Shown: positions 53,103 through 60,996, counted from the stretch's first letter. The stretch is DNA of 64,000 nucleotides from JANJUB01 sp031386985 (GCA_031386985.1 JANNCV010000026.1:84626-148625), one strand, 5' to 3'. Numbers and translations: made by a program. Notes: generated by a model from the sequence alone, not told the origin.

Positions 53103-53185
53103 GGCTTTGCTGTTCCTCCGCACGGGCTTGCAGCTTCGTAGCAATGGCTCAGCTATCGCCAAGCAATGCAACGCCAAGCAAAGCC
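53103..53185. repeat. Degenerate inverted repeat before acpP
   Basis: GGCTTTGCT (53103-53111) and AGCAAAGCC (53177-53185) are inverted copies around a core containing GCACGGGCTTGCAGC. The same core with one change (GCACGGGCTTCCAGC) recurs at 54766-54780 after fabF, so it belongs to a dispersed repeat family that brackets the acpP-fabF pair. It fills most of the 199-bp gap. Confidence 0.55.
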
Positions 53186-53252
53186 GCAAACCACAAAACG
53201 CGATCCGTGTCATAATCCGGTCTGCGGTTTCCGCCAAAATCTACATTTGAGG

Positions 53253-53258
53253 TAAGGT
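53253..53258 (+). promoter_or_regulatory. -10-like element (TAAGGT) or ribosome site of acpP
   Basis: GAGGTAAGGTCAAAATC then ATG (53266). TAAGGT is 7 nt before the ATG, identical in sequence and spacing to that of the 58013 gene. The overlapping GAGG could also be a Shine-Dalgarno sequence, so the role is ambiguous. Confidence 0.4.
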
Positions 53259-53265
53259 CAAAATC

Positions 53266-53502
53266 ATGTCCAGCGACATCTTAGAAAGAGTTAAGAAAGT
53301 GGTTGTCGAAGAGCTCGGCGTTAAACCCGAGGAAGTTGTGGAGAGCGCGAGCTTTACCGAAGATCTCGGAGCCGACTCCCTTGACGTTGTCGAGCTCGTT
53401 ATGGCGCTCGAAGACGAATTCGGAATTGATATTCCCGACGAAGAAGTCGGCCAAATCAAAACCGTGGGTGATGCCAACACCTATATTTCTGGCAAATCAT
53501 AA
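53266..53502 (+). CDS. acpP: Acyl carrier protein
   Basis: This 78-residue acidic four-helix protein carries growing fatty acyl chains on a phosphopantetheine attached to the Ser of GADSLDVVELVMALE. Length and sequence are typical. The stop codon ends at the base before the fabF start codon, giving the usual acpP-fabF operon. Confidence 0.97.
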   Translation: MSSDILERVKKVVVEELGVKPEEVVESASFTEDLGADSLDVVELVMALEDEFGIDIPDEEVGQIKTVGDANTYISGKS

Positions 53503-54759
53503 ATGATTGAGTCCACCCGCCCATCGGGCCGGGTCGTCATTACTGGCGTCGGTGCTATTACCGCTCTCGGGACCGGAGTTGAGAAATTCTGGTCCCGAAT
53601 GCTTGCGGGTGAAAGTGGCATCGGCCCCATTACGCACTTTGACGTTTCCGATTATCCCACCCGTATCGCGGGTGAGGTTAAGGATTTTAACGCCGAAGAT
53701 TGGCTCGATCGAAAAGAAGCGCGTCGCATTGATCGCTTTCTAGCATTCGCCGCTGGAACGGCCCGAATGGCCCTAGAATCTGCCGATTTCCCGTTGGACG
53801 ACAAAGGGCTTTGCGAGCATACCGGCGTCATCATTGGCTCTGGGATCGGCGGTCTAACGTTTTTAGGCGAGCAGTTTCGGCGGCTCTACGAAAGCGGCCC
53901 GTCGAAAGTTTCGCCGTTCCTCGTGCCTTACATGATTCCCGATATGGCCTCAGGGCTCGTTTCGATTTTGTTCGGGTTGAAAGGGCCAAACACGTGCGTT
54001 GTTTCGGCCTGCTCCACCGGAGCCGATGCGATCGGCGTGGCTTATCATACGATCAAGCGTGGTGACGCAATCGCAATGGTTACGGGCGGAAGCGAAGCCC
54101 CGATCAACGAAATCAGCCTCGCTGGGTTCTGTGCGGCACGGGCAATGACGACGAATAACGACGATCCCGATCATGCGTCGAGGCCATTTGACGCGAATCG
54201 AGATGGGTTTGTCATGTCCGAGGGTTCGGCCGTTTTTGTCTTAGAAGATTACGATTTTGCGGTGAAACGCGGGGCCAACATCCTCGGAGAAATCGTCGGC
54301 TATGGTATGACCGGTGACGCCAACCATATAACGATGCCCGATCCCGAAGGCGATGGCGCGATGCGTAGCATGAAGATGGCGGTGAGAAACGCCGGCCTCC
54401 AAATGGAGGATATTGGCTATATCAATGCCCACGGAACATCCACACCTTATAACGACAAATTCGAAACCATGGCGATTAAGAGAGCGTTCGGCGACTATGC
54501 CTACAAGGTTCCGGTTTCCTCCACGAAATCCGCCATTGGACATTCCTTAGGCGCGGCGGGGGCGATTGAAGCCCTGATCTGCTTGCTTGCCATGCGCGAT
54601 GGCGTTCTGCCTCCCACCATAAACTACGAAACCCCCGACCCCGATTGCGATCTGGATTACGTTCCCAATGTTGCCAGAAAGGTTCAAGTGACGACGGCAC
54701 TCTCGAACTCATTCGGATTCGGCGGCCACAACGTCTCGCTGGTTTTAAAGAAGCTGTAA
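53503..54759 (+). CDS. fabF: 3-oxoacyl-ACP synthase II
   Basis: This 418-residue thiolase-fold condensing enzyme elongates acyl-ACP with malonyl-ACP. The catalytic Cys is in VVSACSTGADA and the two His are in INAHGTSTP and STKSAIGHSLGAAG; the C-terminal GFGGHNVSLVL is canonical. It directly follows acpP. KAS II rather than KAS I is indicated by overall pattern and by the operon partner. Confidence 0.97.
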   Translation: MIESTRPSGRVVITGVGAITALGTGVEKFWSRMLAGESGIGPITHFDVSDYPTRIAGEVKDFNAEDWLDRKEARRIDRFLAFAAGTARMALESADFPLDDKGLCEHTGVIIGSGIGGLTFLGEQFRRLYESGPSKVSPFLVPYMIPDMASGLVSILFGLKGPNTCVVSACSTGADAIGVAYHTIKRGDAIAMVTGGSEAPINEISLAGFCAARAMTTNNDDPDHASRPFDANRDGFVMSEGSAVFVLEDYDFAVKRGANILGEIVGYGMTGDANHITMPDPEGDGAMRSMKMAVRNAGLQMEDIGYINAHGTSTPYNDKFETMAIKRAFGDYAYKVPVSSTKSAIGHSLGAAGAIEALICLLAMRDGVLPPTINYETPDPDCDLDYVPNVARKVQVTTALSNSFGFGGHNVSLVLKKL

Positions 54760-54862
54760 TCCGCGGCACGGGCTTCCAGCCTTTTGGGGCTGTTGAAAAA
54801 TGATCTCAACGCTAACGAATCCTTAAGCTCCTGAGTTGCTTTCGCGGTAATCTGACGACCTC

Positions 54863-55606
54863 ATGAAGCTCGCCCATCTCACTTGGCCGGAAGTTGAAGC
54901 CCTTGACCGTAACATCGTCGTCGTAGTTCCCACCGGATCGCTTGAGCAACACGGGCGGCACTTGCCTTTGTTTACCGATTCGATAATGGCGACGGCGGTG
55001 GGCGAGGGAGTCGAATCTGTGGTGCCGGAAAAGTGCTTGCTGACGCCGACGCTCTGGCTAGGGGCTTCGGGGCATCATTTGAAGTTTCCGGGCACGCTTT
55101 CGGCTTCTTTTTCGTGTTACATGGGGGCCATAGAATCCGTCTGTGAGTCGCTAATTCCGCATGGATTTACTAAGTTTTTTATTGTGAATGGGCATGGCGG
55201 CAATTCGGAGCCGAATGGGGTAGTCATGCGAACGCTAAAGGCTCGTTACCCCAATCTCACGTTCGGACACTCGGGCTATTACGGGCCGATTGCTTCGGAT
55301 GTCGCTGCGGTTCTGGAAGGCCCGGCCAAGGAGATTCGGCACGCTTGCGAGGCTGAGGTTTCGCTCATGTTGCATGTTCGTCCCGACCTGGTTCGGATGG
55401 ATAAGCTCCGCGATGACGGGCTTCTTCCTGACCCGCCCGTTTTTGGGATGATCCATCAATTCGATGAGATAACTCAAGACGGCTCACTTGGTTTCGCAAC
55501 GCTGGGCTCGGCGCCGAAAGGCAAGATCATGTTCGAGGCGGCGGTGACTGCGATGTGTGAGCAGATTTCGCGCCTCTTTGATGGCTACGTTTTGAAGGGC
55601 CAGTAA
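54863..55606 (+). CDS. Creatininase-family amidohydrolase
   Basis: This 247-residue protein has metal-site residues in PTGSLEQHGRHLPLFTD (Glu, His, Asp), GASGHHLKFPGTLS, FIVNGHGGN and HACEAEVSLML. Family members hydrolyse creatinine or formamides, including 2-amino-5-formylamino-6-ribosylamino-pyrimidinone in archaeal flavin synthesis, and act in mycofactocin maturation. Here the substrate is not identifiable. TAATCT lies 9 nt before the ATG. It is immediately followed by the DUF554 gene. Confidence 0.88.
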   Translation: MKLAHLTWPEVEALDRNIVVVVPTGSLEQHGRHLPLFTDSIMATAVGEGVESVVPEKCLLTPTLWLGASGHHLKFPGTLSASFSCYMGAIESVCESLIPHGFTKFFIVNGHGGNSEPNGVVMRTLKARYPNLTFGHSGYYGPIASDVAAVLEGPAKEIRHACEAEVSLMLHVRPDLVRMDKLRDDGLLPDPPVFGMIHQFDEITQDGSLGFATLGSAPKGKIMFEAAVTAMCEQISRLFDGYVLKGQ

Positions 55607-56311
55607 ATGAGGTGGGTTCCGAAAGGCACGCTTCTCAACACCGTCACCGTGTTTCTCGGCGGCTTAGTCGGTTGGTTACTCTTCCGGGGAGTTGGGCTGG
55701 AATATCGCGATATTGCGATGAACGGGCTGGGGCTCGTTACTTTGGCGATTGGGCTGAAGATGGCTTTGGGGTCAAAGAACATCCTGGTGGTTGCGGCCGC
55801 GATCGCGCTCGGAGGGATGCTTGGGTTGTTTCTGGGAATTCAGCACGGCATCGAAGTTTTCGCCGAATGGGCGAAGTCTTTCGTTGGTGCCGAGTCCGAC
55901 AACTCGTTTGTTAACGTTCTGATCACTTCTTCCGTGCTGTTTTGCGTCGGCCCGATGACGCTTTTGGGCTGTATGCAAGATCGCCTGGAGGGAAAAAGCG
56001 AGTTACTCGCGCTGAAATCTACGATGGACGGATTCGCGGCAATCTTTTTTGGGGTTGCGTCTGGGCCAGCGATAATGGTTACGGCCTTGGTGGTTTTAGT
56101 GTTTCAGTCGCTTTTGACCTTTTCGGCGGGCGCATTGAAGCCAGTAGCCAGCGATGAAGAACAGCTCGCCGAGCTTTCGTCGGCCGGCGGAATCATGCTC
56201 ATGGCGACGAGTTTGAATATGCTGGAAGTCGTTCAGTTGCAGGTTGCAAACTACTTGCTCGCCCTCCTGATCGCTCCGATTCTGGTTTTGGGGTTTCGGC
56301 GATTCTCGTAA
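55607..56311 (+). CDS. DUF554 membrane protein
   Basis: This 234-residue polytopic protein has about seven hydrophobic segments and DUF554 motifs: GTLLNTVTVFLGGLVGWLL, a central NSFVNVLITSSVLFCVGPMT, and LKSTMDGFAAIFFGVASGP. Its ATG follows the creatininase TAA with no gap. It is widespread (YdfK/YqgA-like) but its role is unknown; a transport function is only suggested by topology. Confidence 0.9.
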   Translation: MRWVPKGTLLNTVTVFLGGLVGWLLFRGVGLEYRDIAMNGLGLVTLAIGLKMALGSKNILVVAAAIALGGMLGLFLGIQHGIEVFAEWAKSFVGAESDNSFVNVLITSSVLFCVGPMTLLGCMQDRLEGKSELLALKSTMDGFAAIFFGVASGPAIMVTALVVLVFQSLLTFSAGALKPVASDEEQLAELSSAGGIMLMATSLNMLEVVQLQVANYLLALLIAPILVLGFRRFS

Positions 56312-56358
56312 GGTGGGACTTTCCAACGTTCTTAACCCCTCGGCTCGAAGCCAAGGCC

Positions 56359-56380
56359 GCATGGGCAGTGATGCCCATGC
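56359..56380. other. Hairpin before tRNA-Ala
   Basis: GCATGGGCA / TGCCCATGC, a perfect 9-bp stem with GTGA loop, lies in the 105-bp gap between DUF554 and tRNA-Ala. There is no T-tract, so it may be a repeat rather than a terminator. Confidence 0.5.
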
Positions 56381-56416
56381 CCCTAGAACGGGTTGCGGGT
56401 AAATTGAACCTGGTTG

Positions 56417-56492
56417 GGGATGTAGCTCAGTTGGGAGAGCGCTGCAATCGCACTGCAGAGGTCGAGGGTTCGAGCCCCTTCTTCTCCACCAA
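56417..56492 (+). tRNA. tRNA-Ala (anticodon CGC)
   Basis: The 76-nt sequence has D arm GCTCAGTTGGGAGAGC, anticodon arm CTGCAATCGCACTGCAG (anticodon CGC), T arm GAGGGTTCGAGCCCCTT and encoded CCA. G3-T70 in the acceptor is the alanine identity pair. Acceptor position 6-67 is a T-T mismatch. It lies 2 bp from the convergent M32 gene stop. Confidence 0.92.
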
Positions 56493-56494
56493 AC

Positions 56495-57979
56495 CTAAAT
56501 GCCGTACAGCGCTCGGTATTTCTTGTCTAACCCCGCCAGATAATCATCCGCCGCGAGGGGCTTGCCGGTCACCTGCAGGATGAGCTCTTTTGGCGTGAAT
56601 CGTGAGCCCTTCCGATAAACCTTCTCTTGCAACCAGCCTAGAATCGGTTGAAAATTGCCGGAAGACATGAGGGCATCGGTGTCGCCAAGATCACTCTGGA
56701 GGCAGTTCCAGAACTGGTAGCTTAACAGGTTGCCGATGGAATAAGTAGGGAAGTAGCCGATCAGGCCGGCGGACCAGTGCACGTCTTGCAGGCATCCAAC
56801 TGAATCAGTTTCGGGAGTTACGCCGAGATAGTCGGTGTACTTTGCGTTCCAAGCATCGGGCAAATCCGAAACCTTCAAGGCTCCCGTAAGCAAGTCACAC
56901 TCGAGTTCGAACCGCACAAGCGTATGCAAGTTATACGTGCATTCGTCGGCTTCTACTCGAATCAAAGAGGGCTGAACCTTATTCACCATGCGATACCAAT
57001 CGTCGAGAGACACATTGGCCAGTTTCGGAAAGGCGGCCCGCAGGTCGCTGAAGAAGAACGACCAAAACGCTTTAGATCGCCCAACAATGTTTTCCCACGT
57101 GCGGCTTTGGCTCTCGTGAACTCCCAGCGAGGTTCCTCCCGCCAGCGGAGTTCGATCCCACTCTTTGGGCGAGCCTTGCTCGTACATTCCGTGCCCGGCT
57201 TCGTGAAGTGAACCAAAAATCGCAGCCCCGATGTAATCCAGATAACGGGTGGTGAGCCGGACATCGCTTACCGAGAAATTCGTGCAAAACGGATGGGCGG
57301 CCGTATCTTGGCGTCCGCAATGGAAGTCAAAACCGATCGCCTTGACGATTTTTTCGGTGAATTCTTTCTGCTTGAGTTGATCCCACTCGCCGTACAAAAT
57401 CGTGTCATCGGGTTGGCGTCCGCTCGCCTGAATATCTTTCACAAGCGCAACCTGCGGGCCCTTAATGCTCTCATACATCGCCCGGGCATCGGCAGCGGTT
57501 GCGCCCTCTTCGTATTGGTCAATGAGGGCGTCGTAAATGTGAACTTTGTAGCCGAGGTATTCGGATTCCCGGCGCGCGAGTTCGAACATTTTTTCTAAAG
57601 TTGGGGCGAAACTTGCAAAGTCATTCGCTTTCCGGGCGTTTACCCACTTTTCATGGGCAAGGCTGGAGGTCTTCATTTTCTCCGCAACAAAATCCGCGGG
57701 GAGTTTGGTGCGTAAGTCAACGTCACGTTGCACCTTTCGCAGTAGCGCGGCATCTTCAGTCCCAGGCTCAACATTTTGCTTTGCCGTTTCGAGCGCCTTG
57801 AGAGTTTCATCAGCGGTCAAGATTTCGTGGGCAATCCTGCTCAAGATGCTGGTGTGCTCTGCTCGCGCTTCGCCTCCTCCAACGGGCATATAGCACTGGT
57901 GATCCCATTCCATGAGAGCTCCTGCGGAGTGAAGGGCGTTAACGTCGGCGAGTTTGGTCTTTAACGATGCAAGGGACAT
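56495..57979 (-). CDS. Metallocarboxypeptidase, family M32 (carboxypeptidase Taq)
   Basis: This 494-residue cytosolic zinc or cobalt carboxypeptidase removes C-terminal residues from peptides. It has HEAGHGMYEQG (HEXXH zinc site with the catalytic Glu), the M32 motif HESQSRTWENIVG and the helical C-terminal region with IRVEADE-CTYNLHTLVRF. Full length for the family. TAGAAT lies 7 nt before the ATG on its strand. Confidence 0.95.
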   Translation of the reverse strand: MSLASLKTKLADVNALHSAGALMEWDHQCYMPVGGGEARAEHTSILSRIAHEILTADETLKALETAKQNVEPGTEDAALLRKVQRDVDLRTKLPADFVAEKMKTSSLAHEKWVNARKANDFASFAPTLEKMFELARRESEYLGYKVHIYDALIDQYEEGATAADARAMYESIKGPQVALVKDIQASGRQPDDTILYGEWDQLKQKEFTEKIVKAIGFDFHCGRQDTAAHPFCTNFSVSDVRLTTRYLDYIGAAIFGSLHEAGHGMYEQGSPKEWDRTPLAGGTSLGVHESQSRTWENIVGRSKAFWSFFFSDLRAAFPKLANVSLDDWYRMVNKVQPSLIRVEADECTYNLHTLVRFELECDLLTGALKVSDLPDAWNAKYTDYLGVTPETDSVGCLQDVHWSAGLIGYFPTYSIGNLLSYQFWNCLQSDLGDTDALMSSGNFQPILGWLQEKVYRKGSRFTPKELILQVTGKPLAADDYLAGLDKKYRALYGI

Positions 57980-57986
57980 GAGATCA

Positions 57987-57992
57987 ATTCTA
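57987..57992 (-). promoter_or_regulatory. -10-like element (TAGAAT) of the M32 gene
   Basis: On the minus strand TAGAAT is 7 nt before the ATG at 57979. It is 7 bp from the opposing TAAGGT at 58000-58005, so the two divergent promoters overlap. Confidence 0.5.
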
Positions 57993-57999
57993 CTCGGGG

Positions 58000-58005
58000 T
58001 AAGGT
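58000..58005 (+). promoter_or_regulatory. -10-like element (TAAGGT) of the cytochrome/DUF2231 gene
   Basis: GGGG-TAAGGT is followed by 7 nt and the ATG at 58013, the same sequence and spacing as at acpP. GGGGTAAGG could alternatively serve as ribosome site for an ATG at 58007 but is too close. Confidence 0.4.
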
Positions 58006-58012
58006 AATGCTC

Positions 58013-58741
58013 ATGGTGCGAACGTCCCTTTTTGCTTTAATGTGCTTCGTTTTGATTGGACTTGTCGGAGCAAAACCGGAGTTTTATGATCAGTTTGTCG
58101 CCACCTACGCGCCCAAAGCAAAGCTGACGGCAGCGAAGTGCGGGATTTGCCACACGATCGCTCCCCAACGAAATCCATTCGGCAAGCAGGTAGGTGATGC
58201 GCTTTCGGGCGATAACGTTGTCGCGGCCCTTCGGGCGGTTGAGCGCATGGATGCGGACGGGGATGGCGATTTGAACTTGACCGAGATCAGATCCGACAGT
58301 GAACCTGGTGTTGCCGCAACTCCGGCACCGCCGATAACCACCGGAAACGCTATGTTTCCCAAGCATTCTTTCCACCCTATCATTGTTCACTTTCCGATTG
58401 CATTGTTCCAGTTTGGTGTCTTCCTAGAATTTTTGGGCTGGAAACGTGGAGACCCTAATGTGCGCTACGCGGCCTTACTCTGCCTGTTAGGGGGTGGCCT
58501 CAGCGCTTACGGCGCGGTGATCACCGGACTTTTATTCTTCTTTCGGGGAGGATTCGAATGGTCGGGGCCGCCGCTCAATCACTTCATTGCGGGCGTCGCC
58601 GCGACATTACTCATGACGACTGTTGTTTTGTGGCGGCTTAAGGGTGCTCACGAATCGAAGGTGTATTTTGCGCTTATCGCATTGGCGGCTGCGTTGGTGG
58701 GCCTGACCGGGCACTTGGGCGGAATGATGGTCTTTGGCTAA
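58013..58741 (+). CDS. Cytochrome c-like / EF-hand / DUF2231 membrane protein
   Basis: This 242-residue protein has a signal peptide (about 1-20), one haem-binding motif CGICH (about residues 44-48), an EF-hand-like loop DADGDGDLNLTEI (about 80-92), then a DUF2231 membrane domain (about 118-242; FHPIIVHFPIALFQFGVF) with four helices. The combination suggests an exported electron carrier or redox-sensing domain on a membrane anchor. An ATG at 58007 is an alternative start. Role unknown. Confidence 0.85.
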   Translation: MVRTSLFALMCFVLIGLVGAKPEFYDQFVATYAPKAKLTAAKCGICHTIAPQRNPFGKQVGDALSGDNVVAALRAVERMDADGDGDLNLTEIRSDSEPGVAATPAPPITTGNAMFPKHSFHPIIVHFPIALFQFGVFLEFLGWKRGDPNVRYAALLCLLGGGLSAYGAVITGLLFFFRGGFEWSGPPLNHFIAGVAATLLMTTVVLWRLKGAHESKVYFALIALAAALVGLTGHLGGMMVFG

Positions 58742-59253
58742 GGCCCGACCCGGATTAGATTGCCTTCCAGAGTGATGGCCCAACCGGCACCGAGGTCTTC
58801 CGGTCGCCCGTGTGCATTCCATCGCTTGTCTTTTGATACAAACACCAAAATATCGTCGGGCTTCAACTTAGTTTTGTTCTTTTGAGACGCAATATCTGAT
58901 AGTGCAAATCCAAACTCACTGCTACTAACCCCATCTGCTTTGAATTTCTTCATCTCTTCGCCCTCATTGAGGGAATTGGATTTCAGCTGATTTTTCACGG
59001 CATCCATCCATCCACTCGCGGCTGGGAACTGATCTTCGTTGTCGTGATAGAGCATTAGGGCGATTCGCAGGGCTTTGATGTTGGTCTCAGTCGAGCCGAT
59101 GTAATCTGTTTTCGATGGCTTCACTAAGCTCTCGGCAAATCCGTTTCGAAAAAGCGAAAAAACTCCCGACCACGTTATTGTTACCTCGACCATTATGGCG
59201 AACAACAAAAGGGGGATCGCGATCCACAACAAGATTTTCTTTTTCCGAGTCAT
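58738..59253 (-). CDS. Hypothetical membrane-anchored protein, pseudopilin-like
   Basis: This 171-residue protein has an N-terminal basic stretch and one membrane helix (about 7-27), followed by a soluble domain whose NIKALRIALMLYHDNEDQFP and GWAITLEGNLIRVGP resemble the globular part of type II secretion pseudopilins. The typical prepilin cleavage motif (G followed by Phe-Thr-Leu) is missing. It overlaps the end of the DUF2231 gene by 4 bp and converges with it. Confidence 0.65.
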   Translation of the reverse strand: MTRKKKILLWIAIPLLLFAIMVEVTITWSGVFSLFRNGFAESLVKPSKTDYIGSTETNIKALRIALMLYHDNEDQFPAASGWMDAVKNQLKSNSLNEGEEMKKFKADGVSSSEFGFALSDIASQKNKTKLKPDDILVFVSKDKRWNAHGRPEDLGAGWAITLEGNLIRVGP

Positions 59254-59331
59254 GCTTTCACTTTCGACGCTTCAGGAAGGATTTACGCTCCATTGGATCC
59301 GATGTTTACACCGATATTTATTGTCCAAGGC

Positions 59332-59357
59332 ATTATGCAACTAAAAGGTTGCATAAT
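59332..59357 (+). promoter_or_regulatory. Putative ArsR operator overlapping the promoter
   Basis: ATTATGCAAC and GTTGCATAAT are perfect 10-bp inverted copies with a 6-bp spacer, immediately before the AHSA1 start codon. The right arm contains CATAAT, 6 nt before the ATG at 59364, so a bound repressor would cover the presumed -10. An ArsR-family gene is the second gene of the same operon, making autoregulation likely. Confidence 0.7.
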
Positions 59358-59807
59358 ATGGCAATGATTGAGATAAGGGTTGAAAGGATCGTCAGTGCGT
59401 CTCGCTCGAAGGTCTGGCAAGCGATTACGACCGCCGATGGGTGGGCCGCTTGGTTTGGCGACAAAATCATTGGAGATTTCATTGTGGGTGAGTTGCAGAC
59501 CCTTGTCTTTGGCGAGGACACGATTTGCTATGCGATTGTCACTGAGGTCGTTGATCAACGCATCTTTGCATACCGTTGGCATCCGGGCGAGGACTGTAAG
59601 ATTGACAAGTATCCCGAAGAAGAAATGACGACGGTGCGATTTGAACTGGAAGATCATCCGCGTGGAACGAAAATCACCCTGACCGAATCAGGCTTTGAGT
59701 GCGTGCCAGAAAGTCGGCGCGACTGGTGTCTCGGCCAGAACACGGAGGGGTGGAATGATGAACTCACGAAACTGTTCGCATACGTCGAAACGGAGGTGAC
59801 AGCATAG
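59358..59807 (+). CDS. AHSA1/SRPBCC-family protein
   Basis: This 149-residue protein of the START-like (AHSA1, activator of Hsp90 ATPase homolog) group has EIRVERIVSASRSKVWQAIT, the Trp-rich WAAWFGDKI, TLVFGEDT and ESRRDWCLGQNTEGWNDEL. Such proteins have a deep hydrophobic cavity and are commonly paired with ArsR regulators. ATG at 59364 may be the true leaderless start (CATAAT 6 nt upstream); the ATG at 59358 is the longer choice. It overlaps the ArsR gene by 4 bp. Confidence 0.88.
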   Translation: MAMIEIRVERIVSASRSKVWQAITTADGWAAWFGDKIIGDFIVGELQTLVFGEDTICYAIVTEVVDQRIFAYRWHPGEDCKIDKYPEEEMTTVRFELEDHPRGTKITLTESGFECVPESRRDWCLGQNTEGWNDELTKLFAYVETEVTA

Positions 59808-60115
59808 AAGCGTCTTTCTTTCAGGCCCTGGGCGATCCTACGCGATTGCTTATCATTCGCCGGCTGGAGCGTGGAATGATGACCACCGTTCCCTTGCTTC
59901 AGAACCTCGGTATGAGCCGCCAAGCGGCTTCGAAGCACCTCGCTATATTGGAGAAAGCTGGGGTAATCCGAAGCAAATCGGTCGGGAGGCTTGTTTATCG
60001 CGAATTGAATACCGAAGCGATAGATCAGGCAGCGGATTGGCTGTGTGCTCGCACAAAAACCTGGGAGCAGAAGCTTGATCGGCTTCAAGCCTATCTGGAG
60101 CAGGTTTCGATATAG
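59804..60115 (+). CDS. ArsR-family winged-helix regulator with probable ATA start
   Basis: This product of about 103 residues reads (M)EASFFQALGDPTRLLIIRRL and includes the recognition helix SRQAASKHLAIL and wing (VGRLVYRELN). No ATG, GTG or TTG is positioned before the conserved FFQALGDPTRL; the first TTG (59846) would remove helix 1. ATA at 59804 follows the strong ribosome site GGAGGTGA by 4 nt and overlaps the AHSA1 stop. No Cys metal-site pair typical of arsenic sensors is present, so it may sense another ligand. Confidence 0.75.
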   Translation: MEASFFQALGDPTRLLIIRRLERGMMTTVPLLQNLGMSRQAASKHLAILEKAGVIRSKSVGRLVYRELNTEAIDQAADWLCARTKTWEQKLDRLQAYLEQVSI

Positions 60116-60991
60116 CTAGACCATTAATCCGGCGGCTTTTAGCATGGTGGCCCGGTCCACGGGTGTCTCCATCCACCATTCGATTGAAAGCGCGACTTTT
60201 TCTACGACGAGCGCTCGCCCGTCAATAGTAGCGAAGCCTCTAACCTTTGCGTCCCGCAACATCTCAGTTGGAACCCGCCGGTAAACCAAATCCATTGCCG
60301 TCGTCAACCGTGGCGCCCGCATCCAATCTACCGGTAATTTCTCGCCTGCTCTTGCTCCAAGGGGGGTTGCATTTACGATAAGGGTGCAACCGGTTGGCTC
60401 CGGATGGGCGATGATGTCAATCTTGCCAAAACGCGTCATCGTGTTCTGCATCATTCGAGCGCGCATTCCATTGCGATTCCAGAGCCGCACCTTCCAACCA
60501 GCGTCGAGCAAGGCCGCCACCACGCTTCGAGCTCCCGACCCGGCTCCCATAACCATGGCATTCCCAAGTTCGAGGTGGCGAGTGAGTGACACAATGGCGG
60601 GGCACTCGGTATTTTGCCCAAACACGCCACGATCTTCAAACGAAACCGCATTGGCAACTCCCATGGCAAACCGATTTTGAAAATACTGCTCGGCGAGCCG
60701 AGCCGCCTGGGCTTTGTGGGGCGATGCGATTGCCGCGCCCCGAAACCCGCACGCCCGAAGGTGAGCCATACATTCGGGGAATTGGATCGCTTCGACTTGA
60801 AGCGGCACGATTTCAAAGGAAACTCCCAGCGATTTGAATCCCGCTTCCAAAATGCCCGGCAAAAGCGAATCCTGTAAGTTTCCCCCGATAACCGCGATGC
60901 GGGTGCCCTTGTTTGGATTGGATGCGACAGATTCCCAACTCACCGATTCATTTTGATTCAATCTCGCCTTAGTTGCTTGTACACTAGGCAA
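60116..60991 (-). CDS. aroE: Shikimate dehydrogenase-like protein
   Basis: This 291-residue protein (TTG start) has an AroE fold: substrate domain with catalytic Lys in ASPHKAQAARL, GVANAVSF, GQNTECPAIVSL, then the NADP site MVMGAGSGARSVVAALLDAG, and NATPLGA. Where AroE usually has Asp (GxNTDxxG) it has Glu, a conservative change next to the active site. A TTG at 60961 with a GGCGAGA ribosome site may be the true start. It could be true shikimate dehydrogenase or a quinate/aminoshikimate-type relative. Confidence 0.8.
   Translation of the reverse strand: MPSVQATKARLNQNESVSWESVASNPNKGTRIAVIGGNLQDSLLPGILEAGFKSLGVSFEIVPLQVEAIQFPECMAHLRACGFRGAAIASPHKAQAARLAEQYFQNRFAMGVANAVSFEDRGVFGQNTECPAIVSLTRHLELGNAMVMGAGSGARSVVAALLDAGWKVRLWNRNGMRARMMQNTMTRFGKIDIIAHPEPTGCTLIVNATPLGARAGEKLPVDWMRAPRLTTAMDLVYRRVPTEMLRDAKVRGFATIDGRALVVEKVALSIEWWMETPVDRATMLKAAGLMV
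60980..60985 (+). promoter_or_regulatory. -10-like element (TACACT) of the sugar ABC permease gene
   Basis: TACACT lies 11 nt before the ATG at 60997, giving a leader of about 4-5 nt without Shine-Dalgarno sequence. It overlaps the start of the divergent aroE-like frame. Confidence 0.4.
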
Positions 60992-60996
60992 GGTTC

